NCBI RefSeq assembly: GCF_003286085.1
Contig: NW_020825399.1
Coordinates: 1 to 64,000 of the forward strand
Source of the DNA: Drosophila persimilis
Lineage: Eukaryota > Arthropoda > Insecta > Diptera > Drosophilidae
Direction of reading: 5' to 3'
DNA: 64,000 nt
Position 1 is the stretch's first letter. Every line of letters starts with the position of its first letter. The position numbers and the translations under genes are program-made. Below, in pieces: positions 53,942 to 64,000 of this stretch. The notes beneath the pieces are model-generated. The model was not told the DNA's origin. It saw only the letters and a program-made list of their open reading frames with translations, and did no database searches.

Positions 53942-55076
53942 TGGCGACCGTGACAGGACCGATATACGTCCTACGCGATGGATCGATCTATGGATTGAAA
54001 AAAAATAAAAAAAAAATGTTAAAAATAATAAAGACAAAGAATGGCCGACATAAAAAAAAAAAAATATAATACTATGTGATTTTGTTTTAAAAATCGGACA
54101 CAGTCAAAAGAAAATTGATGAATTGGAAAAACTATTGAAATAGTGTTGTCCCCAGTGCCAGTGCCAAGGAAAACCCACAGCAGAAAGCCAAACCAGCCGT
54201 TTCGCCAGAACCATGCACGACTGCCGACGATATTACGCACAAACCCATGTTGGATTATAATTTATACCCTTAAATTTGGGGACTACAATGCGGCCAGGAA
54301 TATATAATACCCAAGAAGATTTAACAGCCCGCGCTACAAAGAGCGTACACGCAACATAAAACCTGTGCGAAGACCAGCACCGGCCCCACCAGACCCAGCA
54401 AGGGCCAATAATATATGTGCGAGTGGCATAGGACCGCCCCTTGCACCGTCGATGGACCAACAGATTCTGCTCCTACCGAGCAAAGGGATGCACTCAGCCT
54501 ACAAGAGGCTTTAAAAGTGTACCCAAACGATGGATCCCGCACGACAAAAAAAAAAACCCCCAACCCCCCACCAAGAAAGGATCAACTTCGCACTGGTGCG
54601 AAGAAACGCAAATGAGCTGCAGAAATGCCATGCCTCATATTGCCAATAATTATAATTTTCTAACTCGAGTTGAATCACCCTTAAAGTGCAACTTGAAAAT
54701 ACTAACCTATGTTAGGCTATTACTAAAACCATGTGATCGATGTTGAATTATATAATGAAAAACCTGTAAATCGATCACATGTCCCTTAACATTTTTTTCC
54801 TTCCTTCATTTTGGTCAAATATTAAAAAAAAAATATATATATATATATACAAAAAAAAATTATATTGATAAAATTTTAAAGAGTAAAAAAAAAAAAAAGA
54901 AAGTGTATATAGATATGTGTGTTCATGAAACAAATTTTTTTAATAATTTTTAATAAATTTTTAATAAATTTTTAATAATTTTTTTTATTATTGAAAAGAA
55001 TAAACGAATAGCAGATAATTTAAAAAAAAAAACCCCCAACAATATAGAAACCAATTTTTGAGAGAAAATCATCACC
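53942..55076 (+). other. Primer site and AT-rich leader
   Basis: The primer site TGGCGACCGTGACAGG at 53942 fits a tRNA-Arg primer. The following 1.1 kb has long A-runs, an AT dinucleotide tract near 54834-54849 and repeated TTTTAATAAATT units near 54940-54980. No credible gene is seen before 55077. Confidence 0.7.
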
Positions 55077-55304
55077 ATGGGTTGGTTCGGTTCTGCCGAT
55101 AGTCAGACCAAAGACAATACGGCCAATGTGGTCAATAATGTCAAAATAATAGACCACAGGGATGATCTCAATGCACTCTGGTTATTACTTCTGATTTTAA
55201 CCATTGTCAGTGTTTTACAATTCCTTTTAACATTGTATGTAAAACATAATAAGATAATTAAAAAGAGATATATGAGTAGGGCAAACAATTTAGATAGAGT
55301 CTAA
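55077..55304 (+). mobile_element. Small leader ORF encoding a single-membrane-span protein
   Basis: 75-residue open frame starting at ATCACCATGGGTTGG, a good start context. Sequence: MGWFGSADS, a polar stretch (TANVVNNVKIIDHRDDLNAL), then a hydrophobic segment of about 25 residues (WLLLLILTIVSVLQFLLTLY) and a basic tail ending RANNLDRV. It resembles the short MGWF-type ORF that precedes gag in the mdg1/412/stalker group. Function is not known to me. The start with MG may allow N-myristoylation; that is speculation. Confidence 0.7.
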
Positions 55305-55420
55305 AAAAAAAAATTGGTCTCAACGACCCCTCGGAGCATAATAGAGCTCGAATACATGTACATGGGTACATTTCAGGTAGAATTCCCGCCTTTAATATAC
55401 TGTTACAAAGCCAAAATAAA

Positions 55421-56975
55421 ATGTCTCGTAGAACAGCAGCAGCCATTAGGGCTACCGACGATAGGAATGAAAATTTCGAATATAGAGCTAAAGCAATCTT
55501 AGCCGTATTCCCCAATCCAATTAGCATATACGAGTTCGAATACTCATATATGAACGAATATAATTTACCTTTTTCACCACTAATTCATTGTGATGCCACA
55601 CAAAAGGGTATCGTATTATCAACCATACCCGGCATCCTCGTAAACAGCCAAATAATAGAAAATGAAATTCTAGGAAGAATTTTGATTGCTAATGTTAGAT
55701 TGTCTTCCAATCCGAATGGACAACATTAAAAAACACATATGGACTGGCTTACGATCTGCGCTAAAGTTTGCACTCTAAGAGCGGAATTCGATAAGTCATA
55801 CAAATGCTTAACGCAGAACAGACCTACACAAAATAGTACGGTCATTAAACATACAACTAATTTGGTAAACAAATATAATGAGGTCAGAGAACTTTTTCTA
55901 GAGAACAAACAAAGACTTACTGATATACATTGGTTACAACGATTAGTATTCGTTAGAGAAAAATTCAATCTAGACATACACATACCAAATCTTCTAAACA
56001 CAGCTGCGACATATATACAAGCTGTAGAATCGGAATCAAGGCCAATGAGTCCCAGGCCCCCGAATGTAAAAAATATTATCATCATATCGGAAGACGATTC
56101 TCGATCAAATAGATCGAACCATCCGGTAAACGACGACAAACCGTCGACTAGTTCAGCAAACAGCGTGGTTGGGCAAGAACCAACCGCAATGGCAGACGAA
56201 ACAATTGCCCAACGGGCATATATCAAAGATATTTCGCACGCCATTCCGGAATTTAATGGACAGAAACTCCATTTACGAAAATTTAGCTATAGAAGTAATT
56301 AAATCAAAAGTAATAGGAACTACATTGTATAAAATACAAAATGAAACCACCATTAACGCAATAATAAAGAAATTGCAAGACACTATTGTCGGAGAGTCAT
56401 CAGATGTTATAGAGGCTAAAATGGCAAAAGTATGCCAAAAAGGCAAAACAGCCGCGCAATTCACAACAGAGATTGATGATATGAGAAAACTTCTAGAAGC
56501 ATCATACATTGATGAGGGTTTGCCAGCGGAACACGCCGATAAGTTCAGCTGCAAAGAGGTCATTAGTACAATGGTTAAAAATTGCGAGCACGGCAGACTA
56601 AAAACAATACTAGAAGCAGGCACATTCCCAACAATGAATGATGCCGTAGCAAAATATATACAGTGTAGTACAGAGATGACTGGTAGTACACCAATATTGT
56701 ACACCAGACAAGGGCAAGTCTACCGCGGTAGTAACTTTCGAGGTAACTATCGTGGTAGAGGAAATGGTCGTGGTTACAACCACAACCATATTTACAACAA
56801 CAATAATTATAATAACAATAGAGGTCGTGTTGGCTATAGGGGAAATAACCGTAATAACGGCGGAACCTATAACAACCAAAGATACAATAGCAATGGAAAC
56901 ACACGACACAACAATGTTCGTGTTACCCAGACAGCTTCGGGAAACTCCCAAGATCCTTTAGATACACTAAATTAA
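55421..56975 (+). mobile_element. gag region of the mdg1/412-like element
   Basis: Open stretches in three frames: a first short one from the ATG at 55421 (MSRRTAAAIRATDDRNENFEYRAKA...), a second from 55739 (MDWLTICAKVCTLRAEF) with helical sequence, and a third to 56975. The third has a capsid-like part (HAIPEFNGQ near 56240, ALIDE-like helices) and a tail rich in Arg, Gly, Asn and Tyr (GNYRGRGNGRGYNHN near 56745). There is no classic CCHC knuckle; an RGG/Asn-rich tail replaces it, as in the mdg1 group. Fossil with several breaks. Confidence 0.75.
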
Positions 56976-57019
56976 AAAATCCAGCGGTTCACACAATCGA
57001 CCTCAATCTCAATATATTC

Positions 57020-59867
57020 GTGGCATTCCTCAATTCTAAAACAGGAAAACAACTTACATTCCTTATAGATACAGGTGCCAATATATCACTATTAAAAGAA
57101 AATTCAGATGTCTTTAACGACATTCAAACAAAAAATAAAATAGATATTCAAGGAATAGGGGAAGGTATAATAACATCCCAAGGCCTTGCCCTAATAGAGC
57201 TACAGACAGATAAGTACATAATTCCACACAATTTCCATTTAGTTAATCAGAATTTTGCAATTCCGCATTGATTTCATAAAAGAATTAAACTGCCTAATAG
57301 ACTTAAAACCTGCAGAGGATTGGTTAATAATACGACCAAATAATATAAAAGTTGATGTTCCAATAACATACAGTTCTGGTAACAATACAATTCTTCTACC
57401 AGCAAGATCACAAGTTGTCAGAAAAATAGAATTAACGTCCGATATAGAAACCATATTGATCCCAAACCAGGAAATTCAACCTGGTATTTATGTAGCAAAT
57501 ACAATAACTTCAAAACATAATACATTTGTCCGATTGCTGAATACAACCAGTACCAACCAATTAGTACATAAAAATAACATACAATATGAACCACTTTCGA
57601 ATTACAAGGTAATTCAAACAACTCAAAAAATCCGAGAAAAAACTGTCATAGCTGAATTAAGCAAACATTTCCCAGTACAATTCAAGAAGCAATTAACTAA
57701 ACTATGCACCAATTTTAGTGACGTATTCGGGCTTGAAACCAAATCAATCACAACAAATAATTTTTATAAACAGAAATTGAGATTGAGATGTGACGAACCT
57801 ATATATATATAAAGAACTATCGAAGCCCGCATAGCCAAGTTGAGGAAATTAAAAAACAAGTAGGAAAATTAATCAACGACAATATTGTCGAACCATCCGT
57901 ATCAGAATACAACAGCCCACTTCTACTTGTCCCAAAGAAAGCCCTTCCGGGTTCAGAACAAAAGAAATGGCGATTAGTAGTTGACTATCGTCAAATAAAC
58001 AAAAAACTCCTGGCCGACAAATTTCCACTACCTAGAATTGATGACATTTTGGATCAACTATGTAGTGCAAAGTATTTCTCATGCCTTGACTTAATGTAAG
58101 GTTTTCATCAAATCGAACTAGAAGAAAGTTCGACCACATGATGCTGTCAGCGCTAGACGATTTATTGCATTTTGCAATTATTATAGACGTTTTATTAAAA
58201 ACTTCGCCGACTATTCCCGGCACATAACTAGATTATGTAAAAAGAATGTCCCCTTTGAGTGGTCAACTGAATGTCAAAATGCATTCCAATATTTAAAAGA
58301 TAAACTTATGGAACCCACTCTGTTACAGTACCCAGATTTTCAGAAAGAATTTTTCATAATCACCGATGCTAGTAAACAAGCATGTGGAGCGGTTTTAACT
58401 CAAAACCATAACGGACTCCAACTCCCATTAGCATATGCATCACGTTCATTCACAAAAGGTGAAAGTAACAAAAGTACTACAGAACAGGAATTAGCAGCAA
58501 TTCATTGGGCAATTACCCATTTTCGACCATATATCTATGTTAAACACTTTACAGTAAAAACGGATCACAGACCACTAACATACCTATTTTCAATCCCAGC
58601 TCAAAACTCACACGCATGCGGCTCGAATTAGAAGAATACGACTTTACAGTCGAGTATCTAAAGGGTAAAGATAATCATGTAGCAGATGCGTTATCAAGAA
58701 TAACCATCACAGACCTGAAAAACATACAAAAAACGAATAAAGTCCTGAAAGTCACTACCAGGCAACAGAGTAGACAGAAATCCTGCGCAGGAAAAGAACA
58801 AATAGAATTGCCTAGGCAATCTCTAACAAAAGCTTCAAAGCCCAACGTACATGAAGTCATCAACAATGACGAAGTACGTAAAGTAGTGACCTTGCATGTA
58901 AATAATAATTTATGTTTTTTCAAACATGGAAAAAAAATTACTGCAAGATATGATGTTAGCGATTTGTATACTAATGGAACCCTTGACTTAGGTCAGTTTT
59001 TCCAAAGGCTTGAAACGCAAGCCGGTAAACAAAAAATCAGCCAACTCAAAGTGGCACCGTGGGAAAATATCTTTGAATACATTTCAATAGATAATTTTAA
59101 AAATATGGGCAATAAAATATTACGAACAATAAGAGTAGCGCTACTCAACCCTAATTAAAAATTAAAAAGAAAAAGAAGAAATACTGTCTACATTACATGA
59201 TGATCCCATACAAGGAGGACATACAGGCATAACAAAAACCTTGGCCAAGGTCAAAAGACATTATTTTTGGAAAGGTATGACTAAAGAAATAACCAATTAC
59301 ATACGAAAATGTCCAAAATGCCAAAAAGCTAAAGTAACCAAGCACACAATAACTCCATTGACTATTACAGAAACACCAAACATGGCTTTTGATAGGGTAA
59401 TAGTGGATACGATCGGTCCACTTCCTAAATCAGAACAAGGAAATGAATATGCAGTCACCTTAATATGTGACCTGACAAAATACCTTGTTGCCATACCTAT
59501 TAGAAACAAAAGTGCAAATACAGTAGCTAAAGCTATTTTTGAAAATTGTATTCTAAAGTACGGTCCAATGAAGACGTTTATTACGGACATGGGAACAGAA
59601 TATAAAAATTCAATAATTGAAGACTTATGTAAAAATCTAAATATCAAAAACATAACTTCTACTGCACATCATCACCAGACTGTAGGAACCGTGAAGCGAA
59701 GCCACAGAACCTTTAACGAGTTCATACGCTCATACATCTCAGCTGACAAATCAGATTGGGATGTATGGCTGCAATACTTCGTATATTGTTTTAATACAAC
59801 CCCCTCTATGGCACATGATTATTGTCCATATGAGCTAGTTTTCGGTAAGACTTCAAACTTACCAGTT
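57020..59867 (+). mobile_element. pol region of the mdg1/412-like element
   Basis: Parts in order: protease (TFLIDTGANISLL near 57060), RT palm (LLLVPKKALPG and WRLVVDYRQINKK near 57925-58000), RNase H (IITDASKQACGAVLT near 58358, HWAITHFRPYIYVKHFTVKTDHRPL near 58505), integrase (CPKCQKAKV near 59320, DRVIVDTIGPLPKSE near 59393, DMGTEYKNSI near 59587, TSTAHHHQT near 59657). It ends at the copia boundary. Broken, with several breaks. Confidence 0.8.
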
Positions 59868-59901
59868 ATTCTGCTGTCTTACAAATAAAATAACTTTAAC
59901 A
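59868..59901 (+). repeat. Remnant of the copia 5' LTR
   Basis: About 34 bases between the end of the 412-like integrase and the copia primer site, AT-rich and ending TTTAACA, which is the likely LTR end. The rest of the LTR is not present. Confidence 0.5.
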
Positions 59902-59915
59902 GGTTATGGGCCCAG

Positions 59916-60441
59916 ACACCAATTCACCCAGAAACAGTATAAAACAGAAACAGTGAGAAACAATAAACATTGTTTGGTGCTTAGTGAAAAGCAGTGCTAA
60001 AAAAATGGCATAGACTCATTGGGGTTATGTGTGTACATAGAAAGGCAAAAGAACAAGTTGAACAAATTCAACGGAAATTCGCATTGTGTTTTTTGATTAG
60101 AATTTTGCAGCGAATCGGACCGTTGCCGTGGTTTAAAGTCCAAAATAAAGCAGTCCCAACGGATCAAGAAACACAAAAGCGAACGGAGACTCAAGTGTGT
60201 ATACCAAAAAGTGCGTATGCCAAGCCGCACAAAACCGCGAGTGTGTATACCCAAAAGTGTGTATACCAAGGCATAGAAAATCGCGAGTGTGTGTGTGTAA
60301 ATAGCAACTCGGAGGGATACTTAAAAGAAAACGAAAAAAACAAAAGAAAGACACGGACAACAGTATTGTCGTCGTAGTTGCTTTGTGCATGAGACGATCG
60401 ACAGTTACAAATTTTGCACTGTGGGACAATAAGTATAAAAA
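59916..60441 (+). other. Leader of the copia element
   Basis: Noncoding. It holds a short repeat of CGCGAGTGTGTATACC / CGCGAGTGTGTGTGTG (near 60237 and 60282) and no gene. Position between the primer site and gag. Confidence 0.6.
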
Positions 60442-63400
60442 ATGAGTGGAAATATGAATTTCAATATTGAGAAACTGGACGAAAACAATTATAGCACATG
60501 GGAAGTTTTGATGAGATGTGTTCTCATACAAAATGATTTGTGGCCAATCGTCAGTGGTAAAATTGAGCTTAGTGAAAGTGCAACAAGTGAGCAACGCGCA
60601 GCTTTTGAACTAAAGGATCAAAAGGGATTGGCGTCAATTTTACTTTGTGTTAAATCGACCCAACTAAACAATATTAAAAATTGTGTATCGTCGTCACAGG
60701 CGTGGCAAAAGCTAAATAAAATTCACAGGCCAAGCGGACCAGCAAGGGTAGTGCTTTTAATTAAACAATTGTTGACGTTAAAAATGTCGGATGGTATGTC
60801 CAGGTGGTACACGAGGCTTTAGCAGAGGTCAACATAAAGGTTGATGAAAAGATCTTATCAGTTGTGTTGCTAAATGGTTTGCCTAAATCGTATGAAAGTT
60901 TTGTTGTTGCGATTGAGACGCGAGATGATTTGCCGAGCTTGAGCATGCTAAAAATAAAAATTTCTGAAGAAGCGAATAGGCAGGAAGATAGCATTAGCAA
61001 GGAAATTACAAGTAGCGCGGAACTACACGTCAGTTATGACAACAACAATTTTAAGAAAAACTTTAAGAAGGGCAAAAAGTGTTTTAAGTGCGGAAAGGAA
61101 GGCCATTTTAAATCGGAATGCCGTGCTAAAAGCAAGCAGGAAGGAGCAAACAACAAGGGCGCAAACGGTAAAAGCGGGGAAAGATTGGGTACAATGCTTT
61201 GCGTAACCGAATATGACAAAGTGGAACCAGAAAAATATGTACCAATCCTAAGTTTAGCTAAGCCGAATGACCAGATGTTAAATGCATGGTGCATAGACAG
61301 TGGCGCAACGGCGCATCTATGTTGTGACAAGGAACGCTTTGTGTCGTTCACGGAAGATAATCAAAAAGTATTTTTAGCTGGCGGTAAATCACTTATTGCT
61401 GAAGGGCATGGAACTGTTCAAGTAAAGTTCGGTGATAGATCCGTTACGATGGAAAATGTTATCTTGGTACCAGACTTGCAGTACAAATTTATATCGGTCA
61501 CAAAACTATTAAAACATGGAAAAAAAGTTGTGTTTGAGAAAAATCAAGCGATGATTTTTGAAAACGGAAAAATAGTTATAAAGGCACATCTGGAAAATGG
61601 ATTGTTTATGGTTCAGGACAATCAGGAAAAGTGTATGAACATTGTAAATGTTGAGGCAGATGCATTCAAATGGCACAATAGGTTCGGACATGTACATTTT
61701 CACGCATTAAAGGAAATGGTTAACAAGGAGATGGTAATAGGTCTCAAGGGCATATACAAGCCAAAACAAGTGTGTGCAACATGCGCAAAAAGTAAAATTT
61801 GCGTGCAACCATTTCAATCGAGCACAAACAGGTCAAAGGGCGTTCTAGACTTAATACATACTGATGTATGCGGTCCAATGCAAAAGCAGTCAATGGGAGG
61901 CAATCGATATTTCGCCACATTTATTGATGATTGTTCATGATCTAAAAACCAAAGATCAGGTTTTCGAGGCTTTTAAAGAATTTAAAAGTCAAGTTGAGTG
62001 CCAAACTGGGAGAAAAGTCAAGGTTTTACGAAGTGACAATGGCCGAGAATACATATCAAACGTTTTTGACAATTACCTAAACCAAAATGGAATAAAGCGA
62101 AACTTAACAGTGCCATACACACCTCAACAAAACGGAGTTGCAGAAAGGGACAACAGAACATTGGTAGAAATGGCAAGAAGTATGCTGCTGCATGCTGGGT
62201 TGAGTGAATGCTATTGGGCAGAAGCGATTCGAACTGCCACGTATTTGCGAAATAGAGTGGCAAGCAGCTGCTTGAGCGGGGTGACACCTTTTGAAATATG
62301 GACAGGTCGAAAGCCAGTGGTATCGCATTTAAGAGTTTTTGGCTCAGTAGCGATAGCTCTAGATAAAACAAAGAAATCAAAGTTCGCACAGAAAGGCTTA
62401 GAGTATATAATGGTGGGCTACTCGGATACGGCCAAAGCATACCGTTTGGTCAGTAAAGAAACCAGGAAACTCGTAGAGAGTAGGGATATCATTTTTGTAG
62501 AACCTGAAGGGGGCAAACTAGATGCATCATGTTCCAATGACATAGCATCAATTGAGGTTCAACAAAACCAGGACGCTGAACCCGAAATGGATAGCGAGCA
62601 ATTTAAAGATCCAGAAAATGAGCCAGAAAATCAGGAGGAGATTAGGTCTAGTAATGACATTCTTGTAATTCCAGAACCAATAAGATGACCAGGACGCCCA
62701 ACCATAGTACGGACGGGTAAACCAGGACGACCAAGGAAGCAGTATCATATGCTCAATGCGATACTGGCAGCAGACGTACAAGTTCCACAAAACTACGCAC
62801 AAGCTGAACGGTCTACTGAAGGCGAGATATGGAAAGCATCAATGAAGGACGAGTACGAATCTCTCGTGAAGAACGGCACGTGGTCGCTTACTAAATTGCC
62901 TAGCGGGAACGCCACGCAACTATCAGGTTGATAATTGCACTTGGAGTCGAACATGGTCTCCACCTACATCAAATGGATGTTGTCACGGCGTATCTCAACG
63001 GCGAATTGGAAGATGAGGTTTTTATGAGACAACCTGAGGGCTTCATCAGCGAAGTTCACCCAAATCACGTTTTGAGGCTTCACAAAAGTATATATGGCCT
63101 AAAACAATCAGGAAGAGTGTGGAACTCTACGTTGGATGCAACGCTGAGACGCATTGGTTTTATACCGACTGTCAACGAACCCTGTCTGTATCGTAAGCCA
63201 GGTAAAAATATGTGTCTAATAGCTGTCTACGTAGATGACATTATTTTGGCGTGTAAGGACCTAGATGATATATCTGATATCAAGATAAAGATCGCAGCAG
63301 AATTTGATGTGGTTGACATCGGGCCTATGCAATACTTTTTAGGTATTGAGGTGAAACGTGAAGGCAGTACGGGTGCGATTTCAATCAGCCAACGGAAATA

Positions 63401-64000
63401 TATTAGAGAGTTGCTCGAACAGTACAATTTGAAAGATTGTCGACAGACGTCCACGCCTCTTGAAGCTGGTTACCAGGTGGCATGCAACAAAGAGGATTGC
63501 CGCAGGGTCGACATCACATCGTTCCAAAAGCTAATTGGAGAGTTATCTTATCTTGCTGAACAAATTAGCACAACGTAACAAGGATCCTCATTCCGAGCAT
63601 GAAGCGGCAGCCAAGCACATCCTTCGATATTTGGCAAAAACTATCGACTGGGAGATATGCTACACAAAGCAAGGAAAGGCAATTGAGTGTTTTGTTGATG
63701 CAGATTGGGCAAGTGATATGACGAACCGAAAGTCATTCACTGGCTATGTATGCATGTTGGCAGGAGGAGCGGTTTCTTGGGAGTCAAGAAAGCAATCGAC
63801 GGTTGCCCTCAGTTCCACGGAGGCAGAGTACATAGCCTTATCATCTGCAGCAAAAGAGGCGATATACTTTCGCAGCCTACTGATTGACTTAAAGCTGATA
63901 TCCAAGGAGTCAGCTATTCAGATGTACGGCGACAACATTGGAGCACAGCAGCTTGCTAGAAACCCCATGTTTCATGCACGTACAAAGCACATCGACGTCA

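Larger units (their letters stand above)
53431..59867 (+). mobile_element. mdg1/412-like Ty3/gypsy element
   Basis: 5' LTR, Arg-type primer site (TGGCGACCGTGACAGG at 53942), a long AT-rich leader with a tiny membrane ORF, gag, and pol through integrase. The primer site and the small leader ORF are features of the mdg1/412/blood/stalker group. No 3' LTR is present because the copia element begins at about 59868. Base composition is AT-rich, unlike the GC-rich BEL and Osvaldo-like debris next to it. Broken, with several breaks; moderately old. Confidence 0.85.
59868..64000 (+). mobile_element. Ty1/copia element, running off the right edge
   Basis: Primer site GGTTATGGGCCCAG at 59902-59915, the internal initiator-tRNA-Met type used by Drosophila copia. 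gag from the ATG at 60442 (MSGNMNFNIEKLDENNYSTW), CCHC knuckle CFKCGKEGHFKSEC near 61082, protease AWCIDSGATAHLC near 61288. Integrase (WHNRFGHVH near 61670, HTDVCGPM near 61858, SDNGREY near 62034, PQQNGVAER near 62125). RT (HQMDVVTAYLNGELEDE near 62965, YVDD at 63228-63239), RNase H (FVDADWASD near 63695, VALSSTEAEYIAL near 63805) reaching the edge. Order gag-PR-IN-RT-RH is that of copia. Broken, with several breaks. Confidence 0.9.

Noticed and set aside
54834-54980. AT tract and TTTTAATAAATT units as a replication origin or satellite
   Set aside because: Short, within the leader of the mdg1/412-like element, no further evidence.
1-64000. tRNA, rRNA or small RNA genes
   Set aside because: No cloverleaf-like or rRNA-like sequence was noticed; tRNA-like stretches found are primer sites of LTR elements (22669, 39519, 53942, 59902).

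Overview
The window looks like pericentromeric, dot- or Y-type heterochromatin of a drosophilid fly. I see no intact host gene, no tRNA or rRNA, and almost no sequence that is not mobile-element debris. The drosophilid assignment rests on the mix of families: a copia element primed by the internal initiator-tRNA-type site, an mdg1/412-type gypsy element with an Arg-type primer site and a tiny membrane ORF in its leader, an mdg3/micropia-type gypsy element, Osvaldo/Ulysses-like gypsy debris, several BEL/Pao elements, CR1-clade and LOA-clade LINEs, and a P-superfamily (1360/Hoppel/Galileo-like) inverted-repeat element. The species cannot be fixed from the sequence alone.

Layout. 1-2731: an inverted LTR piece of the mdg1/412-like family, short DINE-like and CR1 scraps, then a gypsy pol fragment with an LTR. 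2732-36844: a BEL/Pao composite whose 3' half is present twice in direct orientation (unit 1 from 4611 to 22327, unit 2 from 26787 to 36844). Unit 1 holds three CR1 LINE copies (5973-10407; a minus-strand copy split into 11346-14624 and 19085-19790; and 14625-19084 inserted into that copy). Unit 2 holds a LOA-clade LINE (26876-32295, 10-bp target duplication). A near-whole mdg3/micropia-like gypsy element (22328-26776, 4-bp target duplication) sits a few bases from the junction of the two units.

36845-44806: an LTR scrap of a BEL element, a degenerate minus-strand open region that resembles the piRNA nuclease Zucchini/PLD6 (37120-37760), BEL reverse-transcriptase scraps, and an Osvaldo-like gypsy element (38736 to about 43430) carrying a solo LTR of another family inside its integrase region. 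44807-50293: a BEL/Pao element on the minus strand with a long poly-G polypurine tract. 50294-53430: an older minus-strand 412-like pol fragment hit by a 1248-bp P-superfamily element with about 143-bp inverted repeats, and by a second minus-strand BEL element. 53431-59867: an mdg1/412-like gypsy element on the plus strand. 59868-64000: a copia element running off the right edge.

The parts do not form a working pathway. They record layered insertions whose order can be read from who interrupts whom. Of the protein-coding stretches, the CR1 copy at 14625-19084 is the least damaged LINE: ORF1 is open and ORF2 is open through the reverse transcriptase. The single item that may be host-derived is the Zucchini-like remnant. 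A decayed copy of a piRNA-pathway gene inside a transposon graveyard is the most interesting feature of the window.
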